The notes under the pieces: generated by a model | Databases searched by the model: none | Seen by the model: the letters and a program-made list of their open reading frames with translations, nothing else | Told to the model about the DNA's origin: nothing | In this document: positions 54,869 through 63,104 of the stretch, piece after piece | Position numbering within the stretch: the stretch's first letter is position 1 | How the letters are laid out: every line of letters begins with the position of its first letter | Assembly: GCA_937894065.1 (NCBI GenBank) | Contig: CALCST010000043.1 | Span: 32,813 to 96,812 of the forward strand | Direction: 5' to 3' | DNA length: 64,000 nucleotides | DNA from: an uncultured Parabacteroides sp. | GTDB taxonomy: Bacteria; Bacteroidota; Bacteroidia; Bacteroidales; Tannerellaceae | Position numbers and translations under genes: made by a program

Positions 54869-56893
54869 TTACTTTACTTTCTTGATAGCCTCAATCCATC
54901 CTTCTGCATGTTCCTTTTGTCCAACAGTAGAGAAATGTATGCCGTCAGCACGCTGATATACTTTATCAAGATTGTCTGTATCCGGACCTATGAATATATC
55001 ATCATATTTTTCTGCTAACTGTTTTTGAGCTTTTCTTATATTTTCGTTGAAACCATTGTCTTTTTCCACAAGATTAGGATGATAGCTGGCAATTGCTATA
55101 ACAATCGGAGCTTTTATACCTCTGGAACGGAACACTTCGCGTATGGTCTCAAAACGGGCAATATATTCTTCGGTTGAAGTGCCTGCAATATTATCACTCT
55201 CACCTTGATGCCATAAAATATAGTCTGGTTTGATACCTTTTTCTTTTATTTGCTCAACAGTGCTGATAAGTTTTTCATGCAGAAAACCACCTTTAGCCCA
55301 TGCAGAAATTTCCACACCTCCAACTCCTATAGGAATTATTGTAACAGATTTTGCCATTTTTTCTTCAATCATCTTGTCTGCAACAATATTCCAAACGCTA
55401 CCACCTTCGCCTGTTGCACCAATCAGAGGGTCTTGAGATGGATATATTTTCCCGTCGAAATAATTCATTACATTATGTGTCGGGAAATAATGTCCCTGTC
55501 CATGATTAGCAGAGTTTGATTGTCCGAAAGTAAAAATAACTTTACTGTCTTTTATGTTTGAATCAGGCAGAGCTTTGTAGTTTACTGCCCATTCTCTCAG
55601 CATTTCAATAGCTTTCACCAGAACACCGGCTTCTCCACGGAATGTGCCTGAGCCTTTTGGCTCACCAGACTGAGTGTACCATTCGTTGAAACCTTTGTTT
55701 TCAATAACCCTTTGCAGCATAGGTTTAAGCTCGTTATAGGCTTCTTCTATCATTCCGTTTTCTGTCAAAGCCCAAATCATTCTGGCTCCAAACCAAGTCC
55801 AGTCTCCACCATTCTGATAACCGAAAGGATACATTCCAACTCCTTTGAAATATCCTGCAGGATATGTAGGATACATAGTCAGACCGATTGTCTGAGCCTT
55901 CGCTTTTTTTACATTTTCCAGCATCTTTGCATTTGCTGTTTCAATTTCTTCTTTTGACAGCAATCCGGCAAGTATAGCGACAGCTGTTCCTCCGTGATAA
56001 TAAATCTGGTTCTCATCGAATGATTCAGGGAAAGGAGAGCCGTTTAGATAAATGTGAGGAATGAATTTTTCATTTTTGTTATCCCACAGATATTTTCTTA
56101 TGTTTGTTTTGATAGATTCTTTTACCTTGCTCCATTTCGCTTTTTTTGACGCATCGTCTGTAAGCTCGATATAATTTTCCAAAGCCAGTACAAGCATGGC
56201 ATTGTCATATATATCTATAGTGAAATGTGTATTCTCGTCAATCTCCACACCCCAGATATGTTCCGGTTGCACGTCACCCCAGTCTGCAGTCGTGGCTCCT
56301 ATTATAAGTCCGTATTGCTTGTTCAGCTTTTCGTTCATCAGGAATTCAAGAGATTCTTCCATTCTCTCTTCAACAGTTTTTCCTGCAACAACTGTTTTCA
56401 GGTAATCTTTGTTTCCGCTCTTCTTTATATATTGGTAAACGGCTTGGATTAGGGATGTCTCGTGGTCTGTTTCAACCGTGTTTTTGTGAGCTGCATATAA
56501 CGAACATGTTTCTGAAAGTCTGTATTTATATCCGCCCACATTGTCCAGGTCTGCTTTTTTGATATCTATATATCCGTCCACTATATCTCCGTTTTTACCC
56601 TGGAAATGGAAAAAAGTATTCAGCGCGTGAGTAATTGTTGAATCCGGAGATACATCCATGGCAACTTGTATGAATGTATTGAAATCTCTTATCCAAACTT
56701 CTCCATATCCATCACCGGCGTTCAATCCAGACGAAACTATTTCGTGTGCCATTTCGTTCACACGGTCCATTGTTTTGTCTTCCAAGATTTGTTTTTGGAC
56801 TATTCTTAGTTTGTTATAGTCGTTATCTGCAAATGCCGACATTGCAAAGCAACTTAATGCTGCTGCAAAAAATAATTTACCGAATTTATTCAT
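54869..56893 (-). CDS. Two-domain enzyme: six-hairpin glycosidase fused to SGNH carbohydrate esterase
   Basis: A 674-aa secreted protein (signal ~1-22). Residues ~25-440 look like an (alpha/alpha)6 glycosidase domain (GEVWIRDFNTF at 64-74, ATTADWGDV at 200-208, GGDWTWFGARMIWAL at 362-376). I cannot name its GH family. Residues ~448-674 form an SGNH/sialate O-acetylesterase-like domain: GQSNS (nucleophile Ser459), WHQGESD (561-567) and DGIHFS with Asp650 and His653. The enzyme could remove an acetyl group and then the sugar from the same glycan. It is monocistronic and not beside SusC/D genes. Confidence 0.75.
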   Translation of the reverse strand: MNKFGKLFFAAALSCFAMSAFADNDYNKLRIVQKQILEDKTMDRVNEMAHEIVSSGLNAGDGYGEVWIRDFNTFIQVAMDVSPDSTITHALNTFFHFQGKNGDIVDGYIDIKKADLDNVGGYKYRLSETCSLYAAHKNTVETDHETSLIQAVYQYIKKSGNKDYLKTVVAGKTVEERMEESLEFLMNEKLNKQYGLIIGATTADWGDVQPEHIWGVEIDENTHFTIDIYDNAMLVLALENYIELTDDASKKAKWSKVKESIKTNIRKYLWDNKNEKFIPHIYLNGSPFPESFDENQIYYHGGTAVAILAGLLSKEEIETANAKMLENVKKAKAQTIGLTMYPTYPAGYFKGVGMYPFGYQNGGDWTWFGARMIWALTENGMIEEAYNELKPMLQRVIENKGFNEWYTQSGEPKGSGTFRGEAGVLVKAIEMLREWAVNYKALPDSNIKDSKVIFTFGQSNSANHGQGHYFPTHNVMNYFDGKIYPSQDPLIGATGEGGSVWNIVADKMIEEKMAKSVTIIPIGVGGVEISAWAKGGFLHEKLISTVEQIKEKGIKPDYILWHQGESDNIAGTSTEEYIARFETIREVFRSRGIKAPIVIAIASYHPNLVEKDNGFNENIRKAQKQLAEKYDDIFIGPDTDNLDKVYQRADGIHFSTVGQKEHAEGWIEAIKKVK

Positions 56894-57013
56894 GTTATTT
56901 GTTTTATTTCTGAATGCAAAGAAAGGAAAATGAAATGTGTGGTTTGATATACAATATATTTTTATTCTTGCATTATCTTTTGAATATGTAGGAGAGAGGG
57001 TTGTGTGATAATA

Positions 57014-57052
57014 ATAAAAAAAGAAAGAGAAAACAATCGTTTTCTCTTTCTT
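57014..57052 (-). terminator. Terminator after tRNA-Pro
   Basis: The stem AAGAAAGAGAAAAC/GTTTTCTCTTTCTT has an AATC loop and a T-run on the minus strand, directly 3' of the tRNA. Confidence 0.85.
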
Positions 57053-57055
57053 CTG

Positions 57056-57130
57056 TCGGGGTACCAGGATTCGAACCTGGGACCCCCTGCTCCCAAAGCA
57101 GGTGCGCTAACCGGACTGCGCTACACCCCG
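57056..57130 (-). tRNA. tRNA-Pro (anticodon UGG)
   Basis: A 75-nt cloverleaf: acceptor CGGGGTG pairs with the 3' arm (one G-U), the D-arm is GCGCAGTCCGGTTAGCGC, the anticodon stem is CCTGC/GCAGG with loop TTTGGGA, and the T-arm is CCAGGTTCGAATCCTGG. The discriminator is A. The CCA end is not encoded, as is usual in Bacteroidetes. It stands alone with its own terminator. Confidence 0.97.
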
Positions 57131-57369
57131 TTTTTATTATCATTGAGTGTCGTTGTTTCTCAAATGCGATGCAAAGGTAGTGATTATATTTTTATCTCCA
57201 AGCTTTTTTAGATAAAAATTTGCTTTAAATTTGTGTTTTAACTTTTGTTTTGAAATTATATATTGGCAATATTGTTGCTAATCAGAGGATTAATATGTTT
57301 TGCCTGAAAAAGAATATTTCCTCCAAGCAAAACATATATTATTAACTTAAGCCCTTGATAAGGTTTCTG
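57131..57369. other. Intergenic DNA with no recognised gene
   Basis: AT-rich spacer between the tRNA gene and the HAD phosphatase gene. It contains an inverted pair (TTTGCCTGAAAAAGAATAT with a later GCAAAACATAT), too weak to call a terminator. Nothing else is seen. Confidence 0.4.
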
Positions 57370-58155
57370 TCAGTCTATAATCTTCCAGTGTTTCATTGCA
57401 GCCTCAATACCGTTGTTGTCTACATCTGTTGTAATATAGTCTGCCACCTCTTTCAGAGAATCATTGGCATTCCCCATGGCAACACCCACACCGGCAACTT
57501 TAATCATGCTTATGTCATTACCTCCGTCACCGAAAGCCATAGTTTCTTCTATTTCGAAACCGAAATGACGGGCAATATGTTTTATTCCGTTTCCCTTATC
57601 ACTTCCAATTGCCGTGACATCGGCAAATGCAGGATACCAACGTCCGGAGATACAACCTGGAAGCATAGGCATAATATCCTTTTCCTGTTCTTCAGTGATG
57701 AATGGTGTTGTCTGGATTATTTCCTGTTCCTCCATAAGTTTGCGAGGGTCACCAACTGCAAGATTATGTACTTGCAGGAAATCGCTGAAAATCTGTTTTA
57801 CAATAGGACTATTGTTATAAACCAAAAGTTCTTTCTCACCTACGAAAATACATGGAAATTTATATTTGTCTGAAAGGGAAATCAGTGACTCCACGTCTTT
57901 TTTAGGTATGGGATTGCATGATATCACTTCATTCCCGACAATGCAATATGCTCCATTTGTTGTTATATATCCGTCAATCAGATGTTTTATGGAGTTTAGA
58001 TTGTTTATGATTGGTATTGGTCGTCCTGTTGAAATGAAAATTTTTATTCCTTTTGCTTTGGCTGCTTCGATAGCCTTAACGGTTGATTCGGGAATCTGGT
58101 GAGTTTTGAAGCTCACCAAAGTCCCGTCAATGTCGAAGAATAATGCTTTGAACAT
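57370..58155 (-). CDS. Cof-type HAD-IIB phosphatase
   Basis: A 261-aa HAD hydrolase with motif I FDIDGTL (Asp8, Asp10), motif II ISTGRP and motif IV AFGDGGNDISMI, plus a C2-type cap between them. Such Cof/YbiV proteins dephosphorylate sugar phosphates or cofactors. The exact substrate is unknown. It lies 15 bp after the nitroreductase gene, probably in one operon. Confidence 0.88.
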   Translation of the reverse strand: MFKALFFDIDGTLVSFKTHQIPESTVKAIEAAKAKGIKIFISTGRPIPIINNLNSIKHLIDGYITTNGAYCIVGNEVISCNPIPKKDVESLISLSDKYKFPCIFVGEKELLVYNNSPIVKQIFSDFLQVHNLAVGDPRKLMEEQEIIQTTPFITEEQEKDIMPMLPGCISGRWYPAFADVTAIGSDKGNGIKHIARHFGFEIEETMAFGDGGNDISMIKVAGVGVAMGNANDSLKEVADYITTDVDNNGIEAAMKHWKIID

Positions 58156-58170
58156 ATTATCTTTATTACT

Positions 58171-58914
58171 TTAAATGAATTTCTGTTTTTTCAGCACTTC
58201 CATCAGTACACCAGAAAAATGCTCGTTGTTTGCTTTAGTATATCTGATGTCTGTAAACACTTGCGCAAGTGTTTCTTTGTTGTTTATGCGGGTGAATTCC
58301 TTGTTGACTTCAAGTTCTTCTTTTTCCTTATATAATATGTCTATTGATTCTGGGCTGTAGTCGCTATATTGTTCTTTGTGCATTACAGCTTCAAGAGGCA
58401 ATCTTTCTGAAACAGCAGGAAGAGGCTCTTTAGGATAACCAACTGTTATAGTTGTAATAGGAACAACCAGCTCCGGAAGATTCAATATATCAATAATTTT
58501 GTCAGCATTGTAGGTAGTAGTTCCCAGATAACATATACCCAGTCCTTTTTCTTCAGCAGCTTCAGCGAAAGCTTCGGCGAATAGCATTGCGTCGATACTC
58601 GAAGTCATGAATGTCTGAAGATTGTCGAAACCAGCATGAGCATTTCTTTGCTCAGCCCATTTGACGAATCTGTTTGCATCAGCGCAGAATGTCAACACAA
58701 CAGGAGCCTCTGTAATCATCGGCTGGTTGAAATGAGCAGGAGAGAGTTTCTTCTTGTTCTCTTCATCACGAGTCACAACTACGCTGTATAATTGCATATT
58801 TCCGGTATTGGAAGCACGCATTGCAACACTGAGCAGTTCGTTTATCAATTCCTCTGAAACAGGTCTGTCGCTGTATTTACGGATGCTTCTCCGTTCTTTC
58901 ATAGTGGAAATCAT
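58171..58914 (-). CDS. Nitroreductase-family FMN oxidoreductase
   Basis: A 247-aa FMN-dependent oxidoreductase: N-terminal MKERRSIRKYSDRPV, RASNTGNMQLYSVVV (FMN contact), and LGICYLGTTTYNADKIIDILNLP, as in NfsA/FRP-like enzymes. It likely uses NAD(P)H to reduce quinones or nitro compounds. The first Met could be residue 5 (MKERRS). Its promoter overlaps that of the divergent rplY. Confidence 0.88.
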   Translation of the reverse strand: MISTMKERRSIRKYSDRPVSEELINELLSVAMRASNTGNMQLYSVVVTRDEENKKKLSPAHFNQPMITEAPVVLTFCADANRFVKWAEQRNAHAGFDNLQTFMTSSIDAMLFAEAFAEAAEEKGLGICYLGTTTYNADKIIDILNLPELVVPITTITVGYPKEPLPAVSERLPLEAVMHKEQYSDYSPESIDILYKEKEELEVNKEFTRINNKETLAQVFTDIRYTKANNEHFSGVLMEVLKKQKFI

Positions 58915-58941
58915 AGAATAACATTATTATATTTGTACGAG

Positions 58942-58989
58942 CAAAATTAGTGATAAATTTGCTCAATTCAAATATTTGTATTAATTTCG
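58942..58989. promoter_or_regulatory. Overlapping divergent promoters of nitroreductase and rplY
   Basis: The minus strand has TTTG (complement at 58969-58972), 19 bp, then TAATTTTG (complement at 58942-58949). The plus strand has TTTG (58958-58961), 20 bp, then TAATTTCG (58982-58989). The two promoters interleave, so polymerase binding at one may hinder the other. Confidence 0.6.
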
Positions 58990-59060
58990 CGGCGGTTTTC
59001 TACCCGTGTGATGGGAAAATTAGAGAGCTAATTTTGAGTAACACATTAAATTATTGTAAG

Positions 59061-59651
59061 ATGAAAACATTTAAACTAGAAGGTAAGACTAGAGAAATCG
59101 CTGCTAGACCAGCAGATCAGAAAAGAGCATTGAAAGCTACACGTAAACAGGACGAAATCCCTGCAGTTCTTTACGGTGGTGAAAACACAGTACACTTCAC
59201 TGTTACTAACTCTGCAGTTCGTAACTTGGTTTACACTCCAGATATCTACGCTGTTGAATTGACTATCGATGGCAAAACTGTAATGGCTGTAATGAAAGAT
59301 ATCCAGTTCCACCCAGTAACTGACGCTATCCTTCACATCGACTTCCTTGAAGTATCTGACAAGAAACCTATCGTAATGGAAGTTCCAGTTGTTTTGGACG
59401 GTCACGCTGAAGGTGTTAAAGCCGGTGGTAAGTTGACATTGCAGATGAGAAAATTGAAAGTTAAAGCTATCTATTCTGAAATTCCTGAAAGATTGGTTAT
59501 CAATGTTGATCACCTTGGTTTGGGTAAAACAATTCAGGTTGGTGCATTGAACTTCGAAGGCCTTGAATTGATGAATGCTAAGAACGCTGTAGTTTGCGCA
59601 GTTCAGTTGACTCGTGCTGCTCGTGGTGCTCAGGCTAAATCAGGTAAATAA
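59061..59651 (+). CDS. rplY: 50S ribosomal protein L25 (Ctc type)
   Basis: A 196-aa protein: the N-terminal L25 5S-rRNA-binding domain (~1-95) followed by a TL5/CTC beta domain. The start MKTFKLEGKTREI was chosen because the promoter lies inside the longer frame (58950). The leader of ~66 nt contains a hairpin AAAATTA/TAATTTT (59014-59034). Codon use is strongly biased to C-ending codons (AAC, ATC, GAC), typical of ribosomal genes. Confidence 0.95.
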   Translation: MKTFKLEGKTREIAARPADQKRALKATRKQDEIPAVLYGGENTVHFTVTNSAVRNLVYTPDIYAVELTIDGKTVMAVMKDIQFHPVTDAILHIDFLEVSDKKPIVMEVPVVLDGHAEGVKAGGKLTLQMRKLKVKAIYSEIPERLVINVDHLGLGKTIQVGALNFEGLELMNAKNAVVCAVQLTRAARGAQAKSGK

Positions 59652-59733
59652 TACGATAAGTAAATAAGTCTGTAGGGTTGTGAGTTGGGATTTATAACTC
59701 TTCAAATATTCTTGCAGATTTGACTAAAACTAT

Positions 59734-59773
59734 AAAAAGGGCTTGTTCGAAAGAATGAGCCCTTTGTTTTTTT
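59734..59773 (+). terminator. Terminator between rplY and pth
   Basis: The stem AAAGGGCTTGTTC/GAATGAGCCCTTT has a GAAA loop region followed by T-rich sequence, and ends only about 10 bp before the pth start codon. Confidence 0.8.
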
Positions 59774-59783
59774 ACGAATAAAT

Positions 59784-60347
59784 ATGAAATATCTTATAAC
59801 CGGACTAGGTAACATAGGCTCGGAATATGTTGGAACACGCCATAACATAGGTTTCCGGGTTGTAAATAAACTTGTGGACGAAGCCGGAGCTTCGTTCTCC
59901 GAAGAGCGTTATGGAGCTGTGGCTCGTTTCAGAGTGAAGAATTGCGAGCTTGTTGTTCTCAAACCAAACACATTCATGAATCTTAGCGGCAATGCTGTCC
60001 GCTATTGGCTTCAGAAGGAAAACATCCCTGTTGAGAATCTTCTTGTTGTTGTTGACGACCTAGCTTTGCCTTTCGGAACATTGCGCCTGAAACCTAAAGG
60101 AAGTGATGCCGGACACAATGGTCTGAAGAATATTGCACAGATGCTGGGCACCCAGAATTATGCACGTCTGCGTTTCGGCATTGGCTCTGATTTTGCACGT
60201 GGCGGACAGATTGATTATGTTTTGGGAAAATTCCCTGCCGAGGAACTTCAGCAAATGCCCGAGGTCGTATCAAAGGCTATAGAGATTGTAAAAAGTTTCT
60301 GCCTTGCAGGTATTCAATTGACAATGAATCAATATAACAATAAATGA
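59784..60347 (+). CDS. pth: Peptidyl-tRNA hydrolase
   Basis: A 187-aa enzyme that recycles peptidyl-tRNA dropped by ribosomes. The catalytic His20 lies in TRHNIGF, and KPNTFMNLSG, VVVDDLALPFG and GSDAGHNGLKNI are intact. Linkage to rplY is common in bacteria. Since a terminator precedes it by 10 bp, expression depends on readthrough or on an unseen promoter. Its stop overlaps the next start (ATGA). Confidence 0.95.
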   Translation: MKYLITGLGNIGSEYVGTRHNIGFRVVNKLVDEAGASFSEERYGAVARFRVKNCELVVLKPNTFMNLSGNAVRYWLQKENIPVENLLVVVDDLALPFGTLRLKPKGSDAGHNGLKNIAQMLGTQNYARLRFGIGSDFARGGQIDYVLGKFPAEELQQMPEVVSKAIEIVKSFCLAGIQLTMNQYNNK

Positions 60348-60781
60348 ACGAAGTACGTATAGATAAATGGATGTGGGCAACACGTATCTTCAAGACTCGT
60401 ACGATTGCTGCCGAGGCTTGCAAAAAAGGACGTGTTATGATTGGTGGCGTAACCGTAAAGCCTTCCCGAATGATTAAGGTGGGAGATATTGTGCAGGTCC
60501 GAAAACCTCCAATCACATTCTCCTTCAAAGTCCTTGCACTTACCGAACGTAGGATGGGAGCAAAGCTCGTTCCGGAATATATGGAGAATGTTACAACTCC
60601 TGATCAGTATGAATTGCTGGAAATGAACAGAATATCCGGATTCGTGAACAGAGCTAAGGGACTTGGCAGACCAACCAAAAAAGACCGTCGTGATTTGGAA
60701 CAGTTCACAGGTTCCGATTTTTATGATGCTCCGGATGACGATTTTGACTTTGACTTCGATTTTGATTCTGATGAGGATTGA
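60344..60781 (+). CDS. S4-domain RNA-binding protein (HslR-like)
   Basis: A 145-aa protein with an N-terminal S4 domain (VRIDKWMWATRIFKTRTIAAEACKKGRV and the following turn) like Hsp15/HslR, which binds free 50S subunits carrying stalled peptidyl-tRNA. The tail from ~130 is purely acidic (DDDFDFDFDFDSDED), not found in E. coli Hsp15. It overlaps pth by 4 bp (ATGA), so both ribosome-rescue functions are coupled. Confidence 0.88.
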   Translation: MNEVRIDKWMWATRIFKTRTIAAEACKKGRVMIGGVTVKPSRMIKVGDIVQVRKPPITFSFKVLALTERRMGAKLVPEYMENVTTPDQYELLEMNRISGFVNRAKGLGRPTKKDRRDLEQFTGSDFYDAPDDDFDFDFDFDSDED

Positions 60782-60919
60782 TTGCAAACTTCAATTTTAA
60801 TTGTATATTTGCATCGCTATGATGAACACTGGGATTGAAGAGCGTTGCAGAATCCATGACTCTGCAACGTGCAAAAGCAGCAAATCCTAAAAATTTTAGA
60901 TCAGACAAACTAATTTAAT

Positions 60920-62170
60920 ATGAAAAACATTAGAATTTTCCCTAAGGATTGGCTTCAAATCCATCCTTATACTCAGAGTACGCCGGTCGATTCATATTAT
61001 ACACGTATTGCAAATCGTATATACGATATATTGGAAGCTACTGAGATGGTTAACTCTTTCGAGAAAGACGAACCTGTACAGATTGCAATCCGTTTGGCTG
61101 GATATTTCGAGGACGTTATTTCACAAACAAATATATGGCGCACTTTCATCCTTGGATATAAGGAGAAATTCGGTCAGTATTTGCCTTTCTATACAACTGA
61201 CGATCATTATTATGACGACGAAGTTAACTTTGAGGATATAAGACTGATTCTTTGGCATTTCACACAGCAATATCACGGCTGGAAGCATGGCACTTTTGTC
61301 AATCCGGACAATCCTGCCAACGAGGCTGCTTCAAGACTTATATACGAGCTTTTCTGCGAACATTGGACAACTGCTCCTGAAAACGAAAAAATGCAGAAGC
61401 TTTTCTCTGTCGAAACAAGATATACTCCTGAGAAATATAAAGAACTTCTTCACTGGTTCCATTATTCCTCTTATCTGTTTTGCGACACCAACGAGGAACT
61501 GACTGACACTGTCAAGGACTATCTGAAGCAGAATCCTAACGGACATGGAGATATTATGATTATACATGATTCTCTGGCTCACGTTGCCAGACATCATTTC
61601 CTTGCATATACTTCTCCATACTGGCTGTCAAAACTGATTCCGGCAGAGCATCCTGATTATGAATATTTCAAACAGGAAGGCGAGAAGGCTCAGAACTTCG
61701 TTGACCCAAAAGTTCTTGAGATGAAGGATGAAATGCAGGAACAATATAAGAAGTTCAAGAAAGAAGCAAAAAGAAAACTTCTCCTTTATATGACTTCAAA
61801 AGAGGAATTCCGTGAATTCCTTAACAAGACATTGGGACTTGAACTTGAAGACATCGCCGGTGAAATTCCTGAACAATTTGCTGTTTATGCAACTCCTGAG
61901 GAAGGTATCAAGGTGTTGAGCTACGGAGTCCAGTTCGTTAAAGAAAAGAGAAATCCTTTCTATAATGCAGAAATGGCAAAACAGCAGGCTCTAAGCTTCT
62001 TCATTGTTAAACATTGCAGTCTAGGATTGTTGAAGGAGATGATGAACAAAGGTTTGCTTCCTGATGCCCAGACTAAGAGCCTTTCAAGTCCTGAGCGTGG
62101 AAAGGCTATCATTCAGGACAACTGGCAGTTCCTTTGCCAGTATTTCCACAAGGAAGACCCAACATTGTGA
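60920..62170 (+). CDS. DUF3843-like protein
   Basis: A 416-aa protein without signal peptide, starting MKNIRIFPKDWLQIHPYTQSTPVDSYY, as in a Bacteroidetes-specific family I recall as DUF3843. It is rich in aromatic residues and charged helices (~260-300). No catalytic motif is recognised and the function is unknown. It is monocistronic, between the S4 gene and repeat-rich DNA. Confidence 0.68.
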   Translation: MKNIRIFPKDWLQIHPYTQSTPVDSYYTRIANRIYDILEATEMVNSFEKDEPVQIAIRLAGYFEDVISQTNIWRTFILGYKEKFGQYLPFYTTDDHYYDDEVNFEDIRLILWHFTQQYHGWKHGTFVNPDNPANEAASRLIYELFCEHWTTAPENEKMQKLFSVETRYTPEKYKELLHWFHYSSYLFCDTNEELTDTVKDYLKQNPNGHGDIMIIHDSLAHVARHHFLAYTSPYWLSKLIPAEHPDYEYFKQEGEKAQNFVDPKVLEMKDEMQEQYKKFKKEAKRKLLLYMTSKEEFREFLNKTLGLELEDIAGEIPEQFAVYATPEEGIKVLSYGVQFVKEKRNPFYNAEMAKQQALSFFIVKHCSLGLLKEMMNKGLLPDAQTKSLSSPERGKAIIQDNWQFLCQYFHKEDPTL

Positions 62171-62383
62171 TGCGATAGTTGACAAGGCTTCAGATACAAG
62201 TTGACGAGTATTCAACACTGGGTGGACAAATTGGAAATTAAAATCTCCGTGTTCTCCGTGTCTCTGTGTTGAAAAAATTATTTCTCAACTTATATCTGAA
62301 GCCTTTTAAGTTTTTAATCATAATTCTCTCTCAGCACCCTCAGTCTCATCCATCCAAATTCAACTTGCAGGCGCCGCCTTCTC
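62171..62383. repeat. Repeat-rich intergenic region
   Basis: It has GTTGACAAGGCTTCAGATACAAGTTGACGAG and, further on, AACTTATATCTGAAGCCTTTTAAGTTTTT in reverse orientation. Both belong to the AAGTTGACAAGG family seen elsewhere. It also contains CTCCGTGTTCTCCGTGTCTCTGTG, a pattern of unknown meaning. Confidence 0.5.
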
Positions 62384-62524
62384 CTATGTCTTCGGAACAT
62401 ACGTCTTGTCACGTCCCGGATAAACCACAGCAGTTTTGGTAACTTCGCTATCACTGCTTTTGAAATTGAACAGAAATTTGAGAAAGGCAATAATGAATTC
62501 AAGAATCTTTTTAAATTTAGTCAT
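62384..62524 (-). CDS. Short ORF after the glucosaminidase gene (46 aa)
   Basis: Reads MTKFKKILEFIIAFLKFLF at the N-terminus, a basic start followed by an amphipathic/hydrophobic helix, then a polar tail ending VYPGRDKTYVPKT. It lies 95 bp downstream of the glucosaminidase gene on the same strand. In Bacteroides a very short membrane-type ORF often follows an HU-like plus lysozyme/amidase pair, and this fits by position. The overlapping 62-aa frame at 62314-62502 has an arginine run and no such character, so I prefer this one. No homology could be checked. Confidence 0.45.
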   Translation of the reverse strand: MTKFKKILEFIIAFLKFLFNFKSSDSEVTKTAVVYPGRDKTYVPKT

Positions 62525-62619
62525 ACATGTGAGGTTTTAAGTTTTTAAGTTTTTGAGTTTTTGAGTTGACAAGGGGACGAGGCTTCAGAGACAAGGAATA
62601 TAGGTTTCCATTTTGAAAA
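62525..62619. repeat. AAGTTTTTGAG run with AAGTTGACAAGG-type repeat
   Basis: GGTTTTAAGTTTTTAAG and GTTTTTGAG are followed by TTGACAAGGGGACGAGGCTTCAGAGACAAGG, the same composite as at 6885-7005. Confidence 0.55.
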
Positions 62620-63102
62620 TCATGTCTCCCTCCAATCCGCAATCAACTCTACAATCGCCCTGATTGTACCGGCGCACGAGACAACCGACTTCCTATACAG
62701 TTCCCTGTTATCTCCGTTGAGTTCCGTAATATACATACTGTAAGCAATCTCCTTTGCATAAGCCTCCGGCTTGTCGCTCATCTGCCATGCCGAACGGTAT
62801 TTGTTGCGTATAAGCCGGGCGAAGTCCATAAACGAATTTTCCGTTTTCATATACAGTCGGAACTTCATCGAATCCGGAGAATTTCCCGCCTGGAACTTCT
62901 TCCCCTGCCAGAACTCGTTTGAACAACCATACGCCATCAGTCCGAAAAAATTATTTGCTTCCTTGGCAAGCCTGCTTTCGCCCCAGCCGCTTTCCAGGGC
63001 TGCCTGCGCAAGAATCACAATCGGGTTCATTGCAAAAGCCGCCCCTGCAGCAATGGCATGGGGCAGGTTCTGCTTAACGAAGCGGATTTGAGTAGCAGTC
63101 AT
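62620..63102 (-). CDS. GH73-type peptidoglycan glucosaminidase
   Basis: A 160-aa single-domain enzyme with the FlgJ/GH73 opening PIVILAQAALESGWGESRLAKEANNFFGL, where Glu37 is the catalytic acid. It hydrolyses the GlcNAc-MurNAc bond. No signal peptide is present, so it must leave the cell by another route (as phage lysins do) or act in the cytoplasm only after lysis. It lies 2 bp after the HU-like gene. Confidence 0.85.
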   Translation of the reverse strand: MTATQIRFVKQNLPHAIAAGAAFAMNPIVILAQAALESGWGESRLAKEANNFFGLMAYGCSNEFWQGKKFQAGNSPDSMKFRLYMKTENSFMDFARLIRNKYRSAWQMSDKPEAYAKEIAYSMYITELNGDNRELYRKSVVSCAGTIRAIVELIADWRET

Positions 63103-63104
63103 GG

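Noticed and set aside
57005..57211. 68-aa ORF across the tRNA gene
   Set aside because: It is the opposite-strand reading of tRNA-Pro and its terminator.
57355..57873. 172-aa plus-strand ORF opposite the HAD phosphatase gene
   Set aside because: Antisense shadow; the minus-strand HAD gene has all family motifs.
62314..62502. 62-aa minus-strand ORF with an arginine run
   Set aside because: Overlaps the 46-codon ORF at 62384-62524 in another frame. It lacks a signal, domain or promoter, and its C-terminal half runs into repeat DNA.
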